DNA from: Heterocephalus glaber
Lineage: Eukaryota; Chordata; Mammalia; Rodentia; Bathyergidae
Direction: 5' to 3'
Assembly: GCF_000247695.1 (NCBI RefSeq)
Contig: NW_004624743.1
Span: 11,430,170-11,494,169, forward strand
Length of the DNA stretch: 64,000 nt
The notes below the pieces were generated by a model that ran no database searches, had not been told where the DNA came from, and saw only the letters and a list, made by a program, of their open reading frames with translations. Within the stretch, counting starts at the first letter, position 1. The number at the start of each line of letters is the position of its first letter. A program made the translations under genes and the position numbers. Shown here one piece after another: positions 23,333 to 36,019 of the stretch.

Positions 23333-25960
23333 GTAACAACAGGACTAAATACGTTATTTTATTTTAAAAACTATCACATTATTGATTAAAATGGATATCA
23401 TAAGAGAGCCAAGGAAAATATTACTTTTTCCTCAACTGTGGTATTATTTTATTGTCTTTAAAAATAAGTGATCAAAACACAGGGAGGAAATAATGTAATA
23501 TATAATTAACAATGTTGAAGTAAATAAGATCTCTGTGTCTAAATTAAAATTATCCATAATATATTTCATAAGTCATAGAGGACAAGTAAAGATTCATTCA
23601 GTGTGCGATGTTGGCGTGTTTAATATAGAGGAAAGGAAGGGCATTAAAATCTTCTAACTCTTGAGATCAGTTGGAAATATAACATACAGTCTACTTCCAA
23701 AAGGACAATTAAAATAAGAAAGAATGGCTAAACAAAGAATGTAACCTCTAGAGTAACACTTATCAATAGAAACGAAAAAGAGGCACTATGTACAAAGATG
23801 TGACTTCTTTAATGTTAATGTTAAAAAGAACCTCAAAATAGTAACCAAAGAAGAATGCTGATAGTTGTATTAGATAAATTATAATATTTTAAATAAAAAT
23901 GGGACAGACAACAAAACTGTACTCAAGAATGATAAAAATATTGAGACTATATGTAAATTTGGAAAGAATTTTGCATGAACAACCAGAAGCAAAACTGTAT
24001 AGTATTTTATTTACTCTGCCTTCCTTTTTATATGTTAAATAAAATTCATTACTTAATAAGTAGCTATCAAATGGTTCGAGAAGCAACATAATCTACAATT
24101 CATTGAGTGCCCTTAATCCTAATGTGTCTGTATTTTGCCTCATGTTCCCCGTGCTTCAGTGAGATGAGAGTGGTCTTTCTTGGTGACCACATGACCACAC
24201 ACATGCGATGTTTGTGTTCAGTATTGTTTCCTGCCTTTTGTGTGTGGGTTGTGGTTGTTACTTGAGTTCCCATGACCATTGAATGAGGAAGTTAGGTAGA
24301 ATTCCTGGCAGCATAGTAGTTTATCTGTTACATTTAAGACCAGATCATATTTCAAAATGATTTTCTGAAATCATTAAAAAAATAAAACCTAAGTGGCATG
24401 GTCATCAGCTCTCATTATCAATTGCCGGCAAATGTGAAAACACAACCGCTAAAAATAACCACAGGAAGCAGTAATTGCTCTGACAAATTGTTAGGTTATT
24501 TACTTACTGTGCTAAGTAATACATTTTTGATCAAAGATAAACAGTTTAAAAAGTTACACTCAAGTTGCTACGGAGAGGAGAGGAAATTGCTATTCCCTGC
24601 AGGCTGATATACCTTGTAAAATAATCAATCTTCAAGCTCAGAGTGAAAGAGTTCCAAATAGCTCTGAACTCCACGAGGGGACCCTGGAGATGCTGTTTCT
24701 TACGCAATTTGGTGTAGTGGGTTGCAGATGTCTCAGTTTGCAGGTCAGATCATGCACTCTGTGGTTTTGTCTGTTTTGTGAACGGTGTTGCATGGCATTG
24801 GCTAGCAGTTCTTTCCTGATTTCTGTCACCACTTCTATGAGCACTGTACAAAGTCAGTTTTGAACAGACTGATACACTGCACCCTGTGCTGTCTCAAAAC
24901 TGTGACTGATGAAAGAGACTCTGCACTCACTCTGGTTCTGAAGTAAGCAAGGTACTTAATAGAAAATGGTCCTTTTATATAGTGCATCCAACTATATCAT
25001 CGGAAGGCTGGACTTGCAACCACTTTATAGAGAAAGTACCCAAGAGTGCACGGTGAGATGATCAGCAAAATGCCAAGTCGCAGCTGCAATGAGGCGGTGA
25101 TTTCAAATGACCCATTTTGGCACATTTTATTTTAGGGATGTAATCTGGTAGCACATACATAGCTTTTGCTAAAGTTAATAAAACTTCCCTTATAAGTAGA
25201 GAAACCCTACTCAGAAAACACTGTATTCACAGATTTGTTCAAAAGTTGAGTTTCTGCTTTCAACTGAGGTCATATTCAGGCAGTAAAAACTCTAGCAGGG
25301 GAAACTTGGCTTTTTTTCTTAATTTGGAAAAAATGTCATTATGCCTTGGGAAGTATTATAATATTTTTGTAATCATCTGGAATGCTCATTAGTCTTCTTA
25401 TTATATCTGAAGCACTTGTACTTGTTGGAGTAGAAGCAGCTGAGATAAAAGAAAGCTGAAAGTGAAATCATTACACATTTGAGGCAGTGCCTTTTTCCAA
25501 CTGGAAGTCAGCTCTATTGCTCTTAATGAGCCGATGCCCCAAATACTGAGAATGGATTCATATTTTTTAACCTCTTTCAGAACCTCTGATTAAAAACTAC
25601 TCTGTGAATTCATAAGAAAATACTATCAGTACTGATTTTTAAACTATCGTCATTCTGGGAACCAATGGTCAATCTTTACAAACTAATTGGTTGTTATATT
25701 TAACTAGCTGTAAAACATGATGTATTTATTGATTAGAATTCAAAAGAAATCTATTTCAGTAGTATTTTTATATTTCTCAGGATGAAATATATCAAATTTA
25801 TGCATAAGCATCTAAAATATACAGGTTAAAATTAAATATTAATAAAAGTATATGGAACACATACATATAAGTAAATACAAATAAAATTATGGAAAGCTGG
25901 AAAAAACTGGAAGATTGTATCAACATCAATTTTTTTGTTTTAACTTTATACTATGATTTG
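23333..25960. other. unassigned sequence, repeat-poor in part
   Basis: No gene is supported. The stretch at about 24380-25600 carries few recognisable repeats and is somewhat GC-richer around 24640-25120 and 25420-25560. It could include conserved non-coding sequence, but nothing decisive is visible. Confidence 0.3.
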
Positions 25961-25974
25961 TCATTGTTGGAGAC

Positions 25975-26031
25975 TACAAAGGGATAGAGGGTACACTCTA
26001 TAAGATGAAACTTTGTTACAATCCCTGATAC

Positions 26032-26074
<43 letters not shown>
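25975..26074 (+). repeat. (AC)n microsatellite, possible ID tail
   Basis: About 19 AC units span 26035-26073. The sequence just upstream (ACAATCCCTGATACTATAC) resembles the end of an ID SINE (gatccccagtacca), so the dinucleotide array may have grown from a SINE tail. The Cys/Val-repeat minus frame is the translated microsatellite. Confidence 0.7.
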
Positions 26075-26075
<1 letters not shown>

Positions 26076-26261
26076 GAAAAGAAAAAGTAAAGAAAGGAAA
26101 GCACAATGATAAGAATCCAGGTAAAGTGTCCCCAGAATCTCTGTATTTCTTTAAACTCCATGTGAATATGTGATTATACCAATAAAAATAAAAATTAAAA
26201 TTAAATGTTGTCTCATTATTTTATCTCTCCACAACCTCTAGTTTTATTTAAGGGACAGCCA

Positions 26262-26263
26262 TT

Positions 26264-26310
<47 letters not shown>

Positions 26311-26314
26311 TTTT
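26262..26314. repeat. (TTTA)n microsatellite
   Basis: About thirteen TTTA units lie directly against the antisense B1 at 26315-26428, where the complement of the SINE's A-rich tail should be. It probably arose from that tail. Confidence 0.9.
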
Positions 26315-26428
26315 TGGAGCCTAGGTCTTGCTATGCAGCTTGGGCTGGCCTCAAAAACATTACAATCCTCCTGCCTCAGCCTTCTGAGTGCTGGGATTAC
26401 AGGCCTGTGACACCATGCCTGACTAGAG
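26315..26428 (-). mobile_element. B1 SINE, antisense
   Basis: GTCTTGCTATGCAGCTTGGG, CTGGCCTCAAAAACATTACA, CTCCTGCCTCAGCCTTCTGA and GTGCTGGGATTACAGGCCTG give the antisense B1 order. Fairly well preserved. Confidence 0.9.
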
Positions 26429-29089
26429 TGTTTAAAATTTTTAAAATAATGTATCTCAATAGTGTGATGAATAACTCATAAATTCAGAATATTAGAAGTC
26501 AGGTACACTTAAATGATGAAATTTTGTAAAGGAATAATACAATAAGATGCTAACAGAAGAAATGAAAAGAATCTTTCAATATTTGAAAAGAAAACTTTTC
26601 TCATTCCAAGATACAGGTTTCAATCATTTTGGTAAACCACTCATAGTTATATAGTGGTATTGGTTCGATTTGAATATAAAGCATTCCACTTTATAGACCA
26701 TTTTGTAAATCAAAAGGTATGTGGGACATGAAAATACTTGCATTAGAGGTCAAAGTTGGAGAAAGACATTATTCTTATTTAGGAAGCAATAATGTGATAT
26801 ATTGTGCCGTAGGAAAAGCATCAGATCAGAAGACGTAAAATATATTAAGTTTTAATAGTTTCTTTTTGACTATCCTTAACAATGCTTATTATGCCATTTA
26901 TAAATTGGAAAAGGGACTGTCAAGTTCATTGGTCAGTGTGCTCATCATTTAAACAATACAATGTTTGTGGTAATAATCTTGTATGTGTTTAAGACACAAG
27001 CCCTCTTACAGAAGCTAGAATCCTCTAAATTGTTCTCAGGCCCTTGGGTTCTACACTGCTTAGTGCTAAGTTTCTGGTTGGAATGACAATAAAATTTTAG
27101 CAGTATGTTAAACTACAGGGAAACTTCAGGAATCTAGGAATCATGCAAGGTACTTTGCTTACATAATAAAATTATTAATTCTCATTTGTTTAATATGCTC
27201 AAGTAAGTTGTCAACCTAAGTCGAATATGCAGATCCTATAATTTCTGGTGTCTTGTAATCCACAAATATCTAATACCAGCATAATGATAATAAGATCATC
27301 CAATCCTCATACTAAAGACTAACTACCTATTAAAGGCTCCAAGCTGTTTTATCTACAGTTAACCCACTGGTTGATATTGTAATACTGTGTCAGATGACTT
27401 GACTGAGGAATTGTCTTTGTGGGTGGCCTTCATATCGAGTCTTGGCAGGTGGAAATAACAATCAGTTTTGTTTTTATGATTTCACGTTGATGTTTACCTA
27501 TAATTAATATCCTTTTGAGATTTCAAAGGATCAGACCACCAAGCTTGGCTACATTTTCATGAAAAACTACTGAGAGGAAAAACTGTAAATCAAGGAGACT
27601 TTATTGACTCTTTTATCTGTGTCTGTAACTATGCCAAGAACTGCAGAAGAAATGTGAAGAAAAAAGTATCCAAATATTATCCAATGCTCCATATCCAAAT
27701 ATTTTAGAATGTTGATATTGTAAGGTTTACAACTATTAGGATGGGTGATGTTTCAAAATCAAGTAAAATACTGTAACACACACACACACAAACACACAGA
27801 GAGACTTGCTTTGAGGTGTTTCTCTTGTCTTTTAGAATTTTGAAGAAATTTCAATTAAATCACCATTTTGAAGTCAAGTAAGAGAGAGAGGACTAAAATA
27901 TTATTTTTATATATAAATGTGAATTTTGCATTCCACTGCTCAGTCACCTAGGCGATTACCTTTATTGCTTCAAAAAAGTCATGTATCAAATTTGATTTAA
28001 CATTCTGGAAAACACGATAATGCAGATTAAATGTTATTTAAGCAACTAGATTTAATTTAGATGAGACCTGAGATGGACTACAAAGTTAAATCGTCAGGTA
28101 AATAGTGAAAATGTTCATAATCACTGTGCAAATCTTAATGATGGCAGTACAATTAATTGATTTTACTGAAATACAGGTGAGAGAAATGGATTTTATAAAA
28201 TATAAACATAACATTTGTGAATCATGTGTGTCTCTTTTATTGCTCGTTTGGGTATCATTAGCCCATCAATAGAAGATTAAACATAAGCAAAAATAAAATT
28301 TCATCATTTTCATAATTTCCTGACTCCTGGAATAATAAAAAAAAAACATGGACTGATTTTAATATTTTCTTGCTCAAAAGTTACACCTGGCAGGGTAGGG
28401 CACAAGGATACATTCTTGTTAGCAATTGCTTTACTTTATAATCTTAAATATTTAGCTGTATAAACTGTGGCTCTCCACTTGAATGCCAGCCTCAGGTGGA
28501 GCTACAGTTGGATGAAACACTGGGGTCTCTTCTTTTATAAAGATGAAACATCGCTTCCCTTCCAGATCCCCCACACACACAACCATAAGGCCAGTTGGCA
28601 GAGCAGAACGCTGCCTGTTCCTTCTCGTGTCTATGGTTTTTTTTATTGTGCCCTCTGAATTTCAGTGATCACTTTTACTTCAGTCCCCAGCTAGACTGAA
28701 ATAAAAAGCACTTCCTATTTACCTATAAGGTTCAAATGCCCAGGATTAGCAATGTTCCTGGCATTTAGTAGTTGCTCAAGAAAATGTGCCTAGAGTCTTA
28801 TATTGAATTTGTGCCACTGAAAGAGATTTATGAAATCGTGGGTTATAATGTAGGAATTTATTTAGCACATGTTAGCCAAAGGAGTAAATGAACTTGAACT
28901 TATGGCTTGTAAATTTATAGCATCCTTAGTGAAAATCAAATATTGTTTTATTTACCAATACCTCACTCTATACTGCCAATATTGACATTAATTAATTCAA
29001 GGTTTAATTTTTCTCTGCAAATGCATGGATAATGACTTGCTACTGATAACTTGTGTATACAAAGACATTTGACAAAAGTTACTGTTAGG
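26429..29089. other. unassigned AT-rich sequence
   Basis: No gene is supported. Small CA microsatellite at 27777-27799. A MIR/L2-like tail (GTTCCTGGCATTTAGTAGTT) lies near 28752-28771. The frame 28467-28658 has no domain. Confidence 0.4.
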
Positions 29090-29505
29090 CTTTAAATTGG
29101 AGTCCCCCAAAGATGTCACTCTTAATCCTTAGTACATGTGAAAGGGACATATTTGGAAATAGGGTCTTCGTGCATGATCAAACTAAGACAAAAAGCCTTT
29201 GGAGTCATTACAGTGGGCCTTAACCCAGTATGCCCATGTTCTTTAAAATGCAGAAAGACACAAGCACAGAGAGAATGCCATGTGCATGCAAAGACAGATG
29301 GCTAGTGATGCATTTGTAAGGCTGGGAATGCCAACAATTGACAAAAAACTAACAGAAGCTAGGAGAAAGACATGGAACAGATTCTCCCTCCTATCCCTTG
29401 AAGAAGCCAACTCTCCCGACACCTGAATCTGAGATTGCTACCCTTCAAATCTTGACACAGTTAATTTCTGTTGTTTTAAACCACCCACTATATAAACTAA
29501 TACCC
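29090..29505 (+). mobile_element. MLT1-type MaLR LTR
   Basis: The LTR landmarks are in order: GAGTCCCCCAAAGATGTC, CATATTTGGAAATAGGGTCT, GGAGTCATTACAGTGGGCC, AGAGAATGCCATGTGCATG, AACAGAAGCTAGGAGAAAGA, CCCGACACCTGAATCTGAG and TTTCTGTTGTTTTAAACCAC. This is the classic MLT1 pattern and almost full length. No internal retroviral sequence. Confidence 0.85.
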
Positions 29506-30864
29506 TCTAAAGTATTGCTGAGGACAAATATTCTCTTCCACTGACTTCTTATTATCTGAAAAATCTACAAAGTACTGGAGCTACTAACATCTGAATTGTT
29601 TTCTTTGAAAGGCTTTCTAGAATTAACCATTATTGGAACTTGCAACGAGAAAAGGAAAGTCCAATTTTGGGTGCAGGTCTATGCAAAAGTAGCATCCTCA
29701 TGGCAATGAGGCCAGGTAGGTTTTTAGGATTGTCTTTAGCATAGATTGGGATAGCATGAAATAAAGGCAGGGGAAAGAGAGTAGAAGATTCCCAGTCCTT
29801 TTATTTGCATTCTTTTATTCTTCCCTCACTACCCAGCATTTGCCTTTTCCTAACATGATACCTGCCAGAAGAGAGATAAGATGGGCAAATCCTCTCTGCT
29901 TCTAAATTAGCCTAGAAGTTTTTTAAAAAAAGGATTCCTGGTTTGCTTTCCTGTGAAGGTTTAAAATAAAATGTAAAGAGCAAGCACTGTGATGATAGAA
30001 GGTCTAGACTCATATTTTATACTTTTTAAAAAGGAATTTTTAAAACACATACTGTACATGAAGAGATGTACCAGGATACTAATAGTGTAGGCCTTTTAAA
30101 AATCAATAATTGGTGTTAGTAATAAGAGCTCTGCTGATAACCAGCTGTGCAGGTGCCCTCATTCCTGCAGAGCAGGAGCGAAAGACACCAGCTGATGATT
30201 ACCAACTCCTAGTATAGCTTGCAGTCAAAGCTTCATTAAAAAAATTAGTAAAGTACCCTTTTACCTTAAAATATGTGTCCCAGTATTGAAAGAGGTTCTA
30301 TATAAAGAGTTCAGAATAGAACTTCAGCAAACTGCTCAAATCAAGGGTATTTCCCAGTTGGGCTACCGGCCTACATTGTGGAACTTACTCTGTAGCAAAA
30401 GCTCTTCTCCTCCCAATTAAAGAAAAAAGGTTGGGATGCTCACAGGTCTTTGCAGCATGTTTGGTGTGACTTTTAACCCCTCATTTCACCTTCTGTGTGT
30501 GGGTCTTCTTTATTACACCACCTGATATGGGAGCTGAATGTAGTCTGTACTACAAATTAGGTTGTTAGCATCTCTTTCACAGTTTTTAAAAGTCAGTGTA
30601 GAAATTCACTGCTGGCCCTTGCTGGTCTCCTACTCATGCTGCCTATGAAAATCCAGTTATTTATTTTTATTCAAATAAAAGTGGTACATTTTTGTTATTA
30701 AATAAGTTATTTAAAAACGTGTGGCAACAGATTCTATTTCTTAACATTAGATTCCTGCGAGTCTGATAGTCTACATGAATTATCTTAATGAGGAAATATA
30801 TCTAACCCCTGACGAAGGAATCTTAGATTTCCAGCTTTGACTTTTAGATGCACCTCACTTGCTC
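29506..30864. other. unassigned sequence
   Basis: No gene or repeat was recognised. The stretch 30105-30235 (GAGCTCTGCTGATAACCAGC ... GACACCAGCTGATGATTACC) is repeat-free and somewhat GC-richer, a weak candidate regulatory element. Confidence 0.3.
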
Positions 30865-31115
30865 ACGACCTTACAAAATCCCTTAAATCTCCAAGAGCAC
30901 ATTTCTCATTTTCCTCTGTGCTCCCACAGAGCTGATTGGATGGTTTTTAAGGGCGCTCTGAGCTTGGGCAAGCTCTGCAGGGTATGGGGCAAAGCAAGCA
31001 ATGGGCCCTGTACTACCTGCTTATCGTCCTGGAAAATAGGTATGATAATGTCAGCCTCATCAGGGTCCCATAGCAATTAAAGTTTGGAAAATGTTTTGAA
31101 ATCCCAGAGTTAAAA
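30865..31115 (+). mobile_element. probable MIR-family remnant
   Basis: CTTGCTCACGACCTTACAAA, AAATCTCCAAGAGCACATTT, CTCATTTTCCTC and later CTGGAAAATAGGTATGATAA, TGTCAGCCTCATCAGGGTCC follow the MIR order (tgtgaccttgggcaagt...cctcagtttcctcatctg...aaatggggataataat). The middle (30940-31010) is unmatched. The frame 30859-31080 overlies it and is not a gene. Confidence 0.4.
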
Positions 31116-32139
31116 AGGCAATGTCAGAACCAATTAGTTAAGTATCTTTTTACAAAAAATACTATTCAGATTATTTTAACCACTTTTTCTAAATATCCAT
31201 GCTGCAAAAGCAATATGCTACTTGGAAGAATAAATTGAAGTGGTAGTTTTATGATCTTTTGAAAATCACCTCAGTAGAATATTCATGTGTCTTAGCACAT
31301 CTTGCTAGATGGAGAGGTCAGAGTTTTGTAGACTCATCCCATTCCTTGAACACTAAGGAAACAATTCTATAGGAAAGGTGATTTTCTTTGTTGCTCTTGA
31401 TTGCAACTTCTGCACTTTACAAAAGGTACTGATGCTTTGTTTGGCTTCATTTCAGATTTGAGAAGGAAAGAGGAACAAAGAGTGAAAAACTAACATGAAG
31501 AAAGGAAATTCACTAGACAGTGTCTTATGGAAGAGAAAAGTTTTACAACCAAAGGCTTTCCAGGAGTTCTGATAAAATATTTTCCTTTTGAGCTTTGCTA
31601 ACCGTGGTGCAATGCTCACATCTGACAAATTTTTGCTGAATATTTATCAGTCCAACACCCTGGGATTAAAGACAGAGTCTCAAGTGTTTCTAAACAATTC
31701 AAAAAAGCTGGCATTATTAGAAGTCTTTGAATTTACCTAAATGATACCAAGTATATAATAGGAAAAACAAACAGAGCAAATACATTTCAAGGATGTTTTG
31801 CTTGAATTTATCATTTAACAACTTTTTAAACTACACAGATTTTCATTTTACTTGTGACAAAATGCAGCTGAAGAGTTCACCTATAAGTACAATTATAGGC
31901 AACTAGGAATGGATACTCAAGGCTGGGTGTAAAGTAAAAGAGGTCTTTGAAAATGTTTGTATTAATACATTATTAGAAACATTCAACTAAACTCTGGAGT
32001 GTACCTGCATTCTTGTAATTTAGCGTTCTTTTTTGCTTTATTTGCAGGTTATTTAATATTTGAAAATACTTTTTGTATCACTTAGCGAATTAGCAGTTTA
32101 TCTGGTTGGAAAAAACCCATCTGAGTTACTGAGTTACAA
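31116..32139. other. unassigned AT-rich sequence
   Basis: No gene or repeat was recognised. Confidence 0.4.
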
Positions 32140-32800
32140 AGTGAATTGTTCTGCAGCTGCAAAATCAAGTGCTTCGGCTGAGTTAATGCTTTTCATTTCT
32201 TTTGCATGTGTCAGCATTAATGGAGGCAAGCTTCTATGAGGCCTTGCGTGTGAAGATGGTGCTGAGCAGAATAGATTCAATTCTGTTAGATTCAATTCTG
32301 TTAAATGCTTTTTGCATTTTTTTCTTTTTCTTTTTCTTTCTTTCTTTCTTTTTTTTCTTTTTTTTTTTTTGGAAAAAGGCACAAAAGGAGACTTCAAATC
32401 AGGCTGAACTTCAAGCAAAAGTTAATGCTATTCTTTTTTGGGTTCAACCACCCACTTTGCTTAAGGTCACTAGTTGAGGCTAATGCAGCTCAGAGGGGCT
32501 GCAGTAAACTTGGCATCTCCTTGATTAGGCTCCCTGCTGATCTAATACACATACTAGCTCACTTGCCAAGTCAAATAACACATTTAGTGAATTGGAAATA
32601 AGATTTAAGTGGGCCAGCACAATGCGGCTTGCCCTCTCATCTTTTTACGGAATCCTTCTCTTTGTAGGAGAGGCTGTGAAAACTGCTCTTGTTAGAAGAC
32701 TTAATCTTCATTTTTTTCCTGTAGATTATTTGGAAACAGGTCAATTGAATGTTGGAACTGCTAACTCCTCCCACTAAAGAAAGAATCCGCTTGTAGCATA
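32140..32800. promoter_or_regulatory. repeat-poor block, candidate conserved element
   Basis: No transposon was recognised, and base composition is more balanced than in the surroundings. It contains CTGCAGCTGC-type E-box palindromes, CAGCATTAATGG and other AT-core homeodomain-like sites, plus a 15-bp perfect tandem repeat (AGATTCAATTCTGTT at 32273-32287 and 32288-32302). A TTTC/T tract follows at 32317-32372. The short frames across it on both strands are unconvincing. Calling it regulatory is inference from composition only. Confidence 0.25.
32317..32372. repeat. (TTTC)n/poly-T tract
   Basis: An almost pure pyrimidine run of TTTC units and T runs. The Phe- and Lys-rich frames over it (32134-32477) are simple-repeat translations. 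Confidence 0.9.
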
Positions 32801-32940
32801 CTGATTGCATCATTTAAATGAAAGGCTCCTATTATTAAAGAGCAAGTACTATAGGATGAGGGTCTGTTAGAATTAATAAAAAGAAATCTTGATATTAAAC
32901 GCACTCCTGTTAACAATGTGTTTATTTCTTTCTCTTACAG

Positions 32941-32975
32941 ACTTTTCGCTAAAGTGATCCTTGTATTAACTGCGG
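32941..32975 (+). other. microexon-like interval
   Basis: A strong acceptor (TTTATTTCTTTCTCTTACAG, ending 32940) is followed after 35 nt by a donor-like CGG|GTAGGT (32976-32981). One frame is open across the interval and would read LFAKVILVLTAG. Two CpGs lie within 35 bp. This is splice-site geometry only; no gene is identified. Confidence 0.2.
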
Positions 32976-32981
32976 GTAGGT

Positions 32982-35524
32982 AATGGATGGGGTTGATCAC
33001 ATCAGGATATATTCATTTCCCATGGCTGTTCTCCTGCAGTTAATTCTTAAATACAGTAGGTTATAATAGGGTGACATTTCTGTAGTGCCTTTCATAAGAG
33101 CAATCTAAAGCATGTCACATAATGTTTGACTTTTCAGTTGGACTATTCAGTTTCTTTGTGACACAAATCTCAGGGTAAATTTATGCTTTTGTGGCTTGTT
33201 TCTTTTTTTTAAAAAAAATGAGCCATTGTATTTGTTATAGTTTGAAATTTATCACAGATTCAACATAGATTATCAAGCTACCCATGCCATAATAATCTGT
33301 AACTGTCCTTATCTCTGTGTTAGATTGCAGGGTTATGATGTGTGTGGACGTTTTATGATCTACTTATCTCTTCTGGTCATAGAGATTTATGTGTATCTCT
33401 TTTCCGACTACATCTGAAATCAGGGCTTGTGTTCTGAAGAAATAAAACATGTCTATGTAAAATCCAAGTATTATTCCTTGACATCTGAAAGTTTAGAGAA
33501 AAAAGATCACAATGCCCTCTACCAAAACAAAGATATAATTTAATTGTCCCCTTTGGAAAGTAAAACTGTAAATGTGTGAAATGTTTGATGTCAAATGATG
33601 TTGAACTAAGTATCTTCACTATGGATTTTTTGACTTATTACAAGTAAATTATGTATTTCAAGAACCACTGTTTATTAACGAAAATGTAGATATTTGCAAT
33701 AGTTGTTTCTGACTAGAAAGGAATCATTTGCTAACCTAAAAAACAAACTTTTCGATGAAATATGAAATAGGTTATACTAATTACCAGAATGAAAACCAGA
33801 AATCTGTAGTGCATGATATTTATCTTTATCACTTGTTAAAAGACATCAGGAATAATAATGAAGACACAATCAATTTAGCATCCTAATCTGGACCTCAGTG
33901 TATGGTTATTTTGAAAATATTTTATAAGTTCTAGAAAACTATACAAATATGAAGTCATTGCTGGTCCCTGACACTTTTTCAATATATTTTTTCTCTTTTT
34001 CAAAATATATTTGTTTTAAATACTGAATATATTAAAACTCATCTCTAATGGGAAAAGTAGGAAAGCTGAAAGGATTATAAAATGAAAGACTATGATTAAG
34101 CATTTATTGTGTTTTAATGCCTTGGCTACAGATAGATGACATCTAACCTCCAAGTGAGATTATTCTGCAATAAGAACTTTTTAGCTCATTATATATTGTC
34201 AGTGGAGAAAATAACAGTGGCATATTGATGTTCCACTGATTAGAATACATACCACTCCAAGTTTGTCCTTTGCTCCATGTTTTGTTGCAATCACTTACAC
34301 AAACTTTAGAATATTAACATATCAATCACAAGTGCAAATATATAATTTTTAACATTTTTAAATTATCAGTCACAATTGATATTTTTGGCTATCTTAAAAC
34401 TCCATCTTCTGATAATGTTCAGATATTAAAAAGGTAGATGACTTTCTAAACTTTTTCACTAAGTATATTCAGGAAAAGGCACTGTGAATGTAAAGATTAA
34501 AAAGCAAATTTTATGTTTGGAAGAAATTGACAATTAATATTTTAATTATTTCTTTTTCACCAACACTTGTATAACAAAATCCCCCCTGTGCATTTCTTAG
34601 CACCCACTAAAACTATTTTCATTAGCTATATTTGACATATTTTTAATTCAGTTTAAGTTCTTTGAGATAATTACTATAACATAAATAGCAGTAAATATAT
34701 AAACCCATAATAAACTTATAGGAAAAATGATTTTTTTAGAATTTTGCTTACATTTGTTGCCTATTTAGACAAATAGTTCCAAACTTTCCTTTTTAAATTC
34801 TTAAATTTAGCATGATTTTAACATAAATTAAAAATTAAAACCCTAAGAGTATTTCACTTCTTTTTCTATTTACCTCAAAATACTACTCTTTACATTACAG
34901 TTTGTAAAAGGGTATTTTGGATTTATATAGCTGCATAGATTTTCATTCTCTCCAGGGGCAAAGTATGAAGTCATATTTTATAATTGGTATATATATCATC
35001 ATGTACAAAAAATGATCTCAGCAGGTGTATGTGACTTACTTGTTTCTAGCTAGAGTTTGGACCAGTAAGACTACATTTTTTTTCTTATATGATTGTTGAG
35101 TAACCTGGTAGCCAAAAAGAGCCAGGACCTAAAATTACAATTTTTCAATTGCAAATTCAAAGGAGCAATCAGGAATACATGATATTATTCCCATCTTGAG
35201 CCACTTACTATACGTGAACAAATAGAAAACTGCTGAGATAGTACCCTACAATCTATACAGAAAACTAATAAAAATGGTAGCCCTATCAACCATGAATATT
35301 GTTATTAATCACCTAGAAAGTTGTGCTGTTAAAGGTAGAAACTTAACCGTAGGGTTAAAAATTGTTTAACTATTTTGACTAAGAGAATTCACTTAGTTCA
35401 CAAGTCAAGCATCATAATTGTTAAATTCTTATACCAAGAATAACACTACTCAATTAAAATTATATGTTTACAATATGTTTACACTACATCTGCTTTTTTC
35501 TAACTTTATATCTGTTTGTTTGGT
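32982..35524. other. unassigned AT-rich sequence
   Basis: No gene or repeat was recognised. The minus frame 33377-33619 has no domain. Confidence 0.4.
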
Positions 35525-35605
35525 ACAGGAATCGAACTCAGGACCTTGTGTTTGCCCAGCAGGTGCGGCACCACTGAGTTACATTCCCAATGCTCTAGCT
35601 CTGTA
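35525..35605 (-). mobile_element. ID-type SINE, antisense
   Basis: TGGTACAGGAATCGAACTCA, GGACCTTGTGTTTGCCCAGC, AGGTGCGGCACCACTGAGTT and ACATTCCCAATGCTCT are an antisense ID. The last part (CCCAATGCTCT in place of CCCCAGCCC) has decayed. The plus frame 35418-35639 runs through it and is not a gene. Confidence 0.85.
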
Positions 35606-35906
35606 TCTATCTCTTCTGATAACCCTAAAAGTTACATAAAGATTCATATAAATATTATTTAAAATAATTCTTTCATATCCACTATTACATTGGAAATATA
35701 TCATATATTTTGATTAATATAAAATTACCTTGCAACATTTAATTCTCTTATTGTATCTCAAAATTGCCAAATAGTTTGGTAAGAAAAGAAATGGTTTAGT
35801 TCCACTGTAAATACTTGATTTATTTGAAATATTTCATTCAATATTGGTTTTTACTATGATTTCTATAATTAAATATGTCTAATAGCGAAAAAGATTGTAT
35901 AATAGT

Positions 35907-36019
35907 TGCATTATCTTTATTTATTTATTTTTTGGTGCCGGGGATCGAACTCAAGACCTTGTGCTTGTGAGGCAGGTGGCAGCACCACTGAGCTAAATCC
36001 CTACCCTGCATTATCTTTA
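35907..36019 (-). mobile_element. ID-type SINE with 13-bp TSD, antisense
   Basis: TGCATTATCTTTA is repeated at 35907-35919 and 36007-36019 as a perfect target duplication. Between them are a (TTTA)/T tail complement, GGTGCCGGGGATCGAACTCA, AGACCTTGTGCTTGTGAGGC and CACCACTGAGCTAAATCCC. It is one of the youngest-looking SINEs in the window. Confidence 0.95.

Noticed and set aside
26262..26314. CRISPR-like or regulated tandem array
   Set aside because: It is a plain tetranucleotide microsatellite next to a SINE tail; there are no spacers, and the genome is mammalian.
35907..36019. tRNA-Ala gene (A and B boxes visible in this and the other ID copies)
   Set aside because: The boxes belong to ID SINEs. 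There are A-rich tails and target duplications and no complete cloverleaf.
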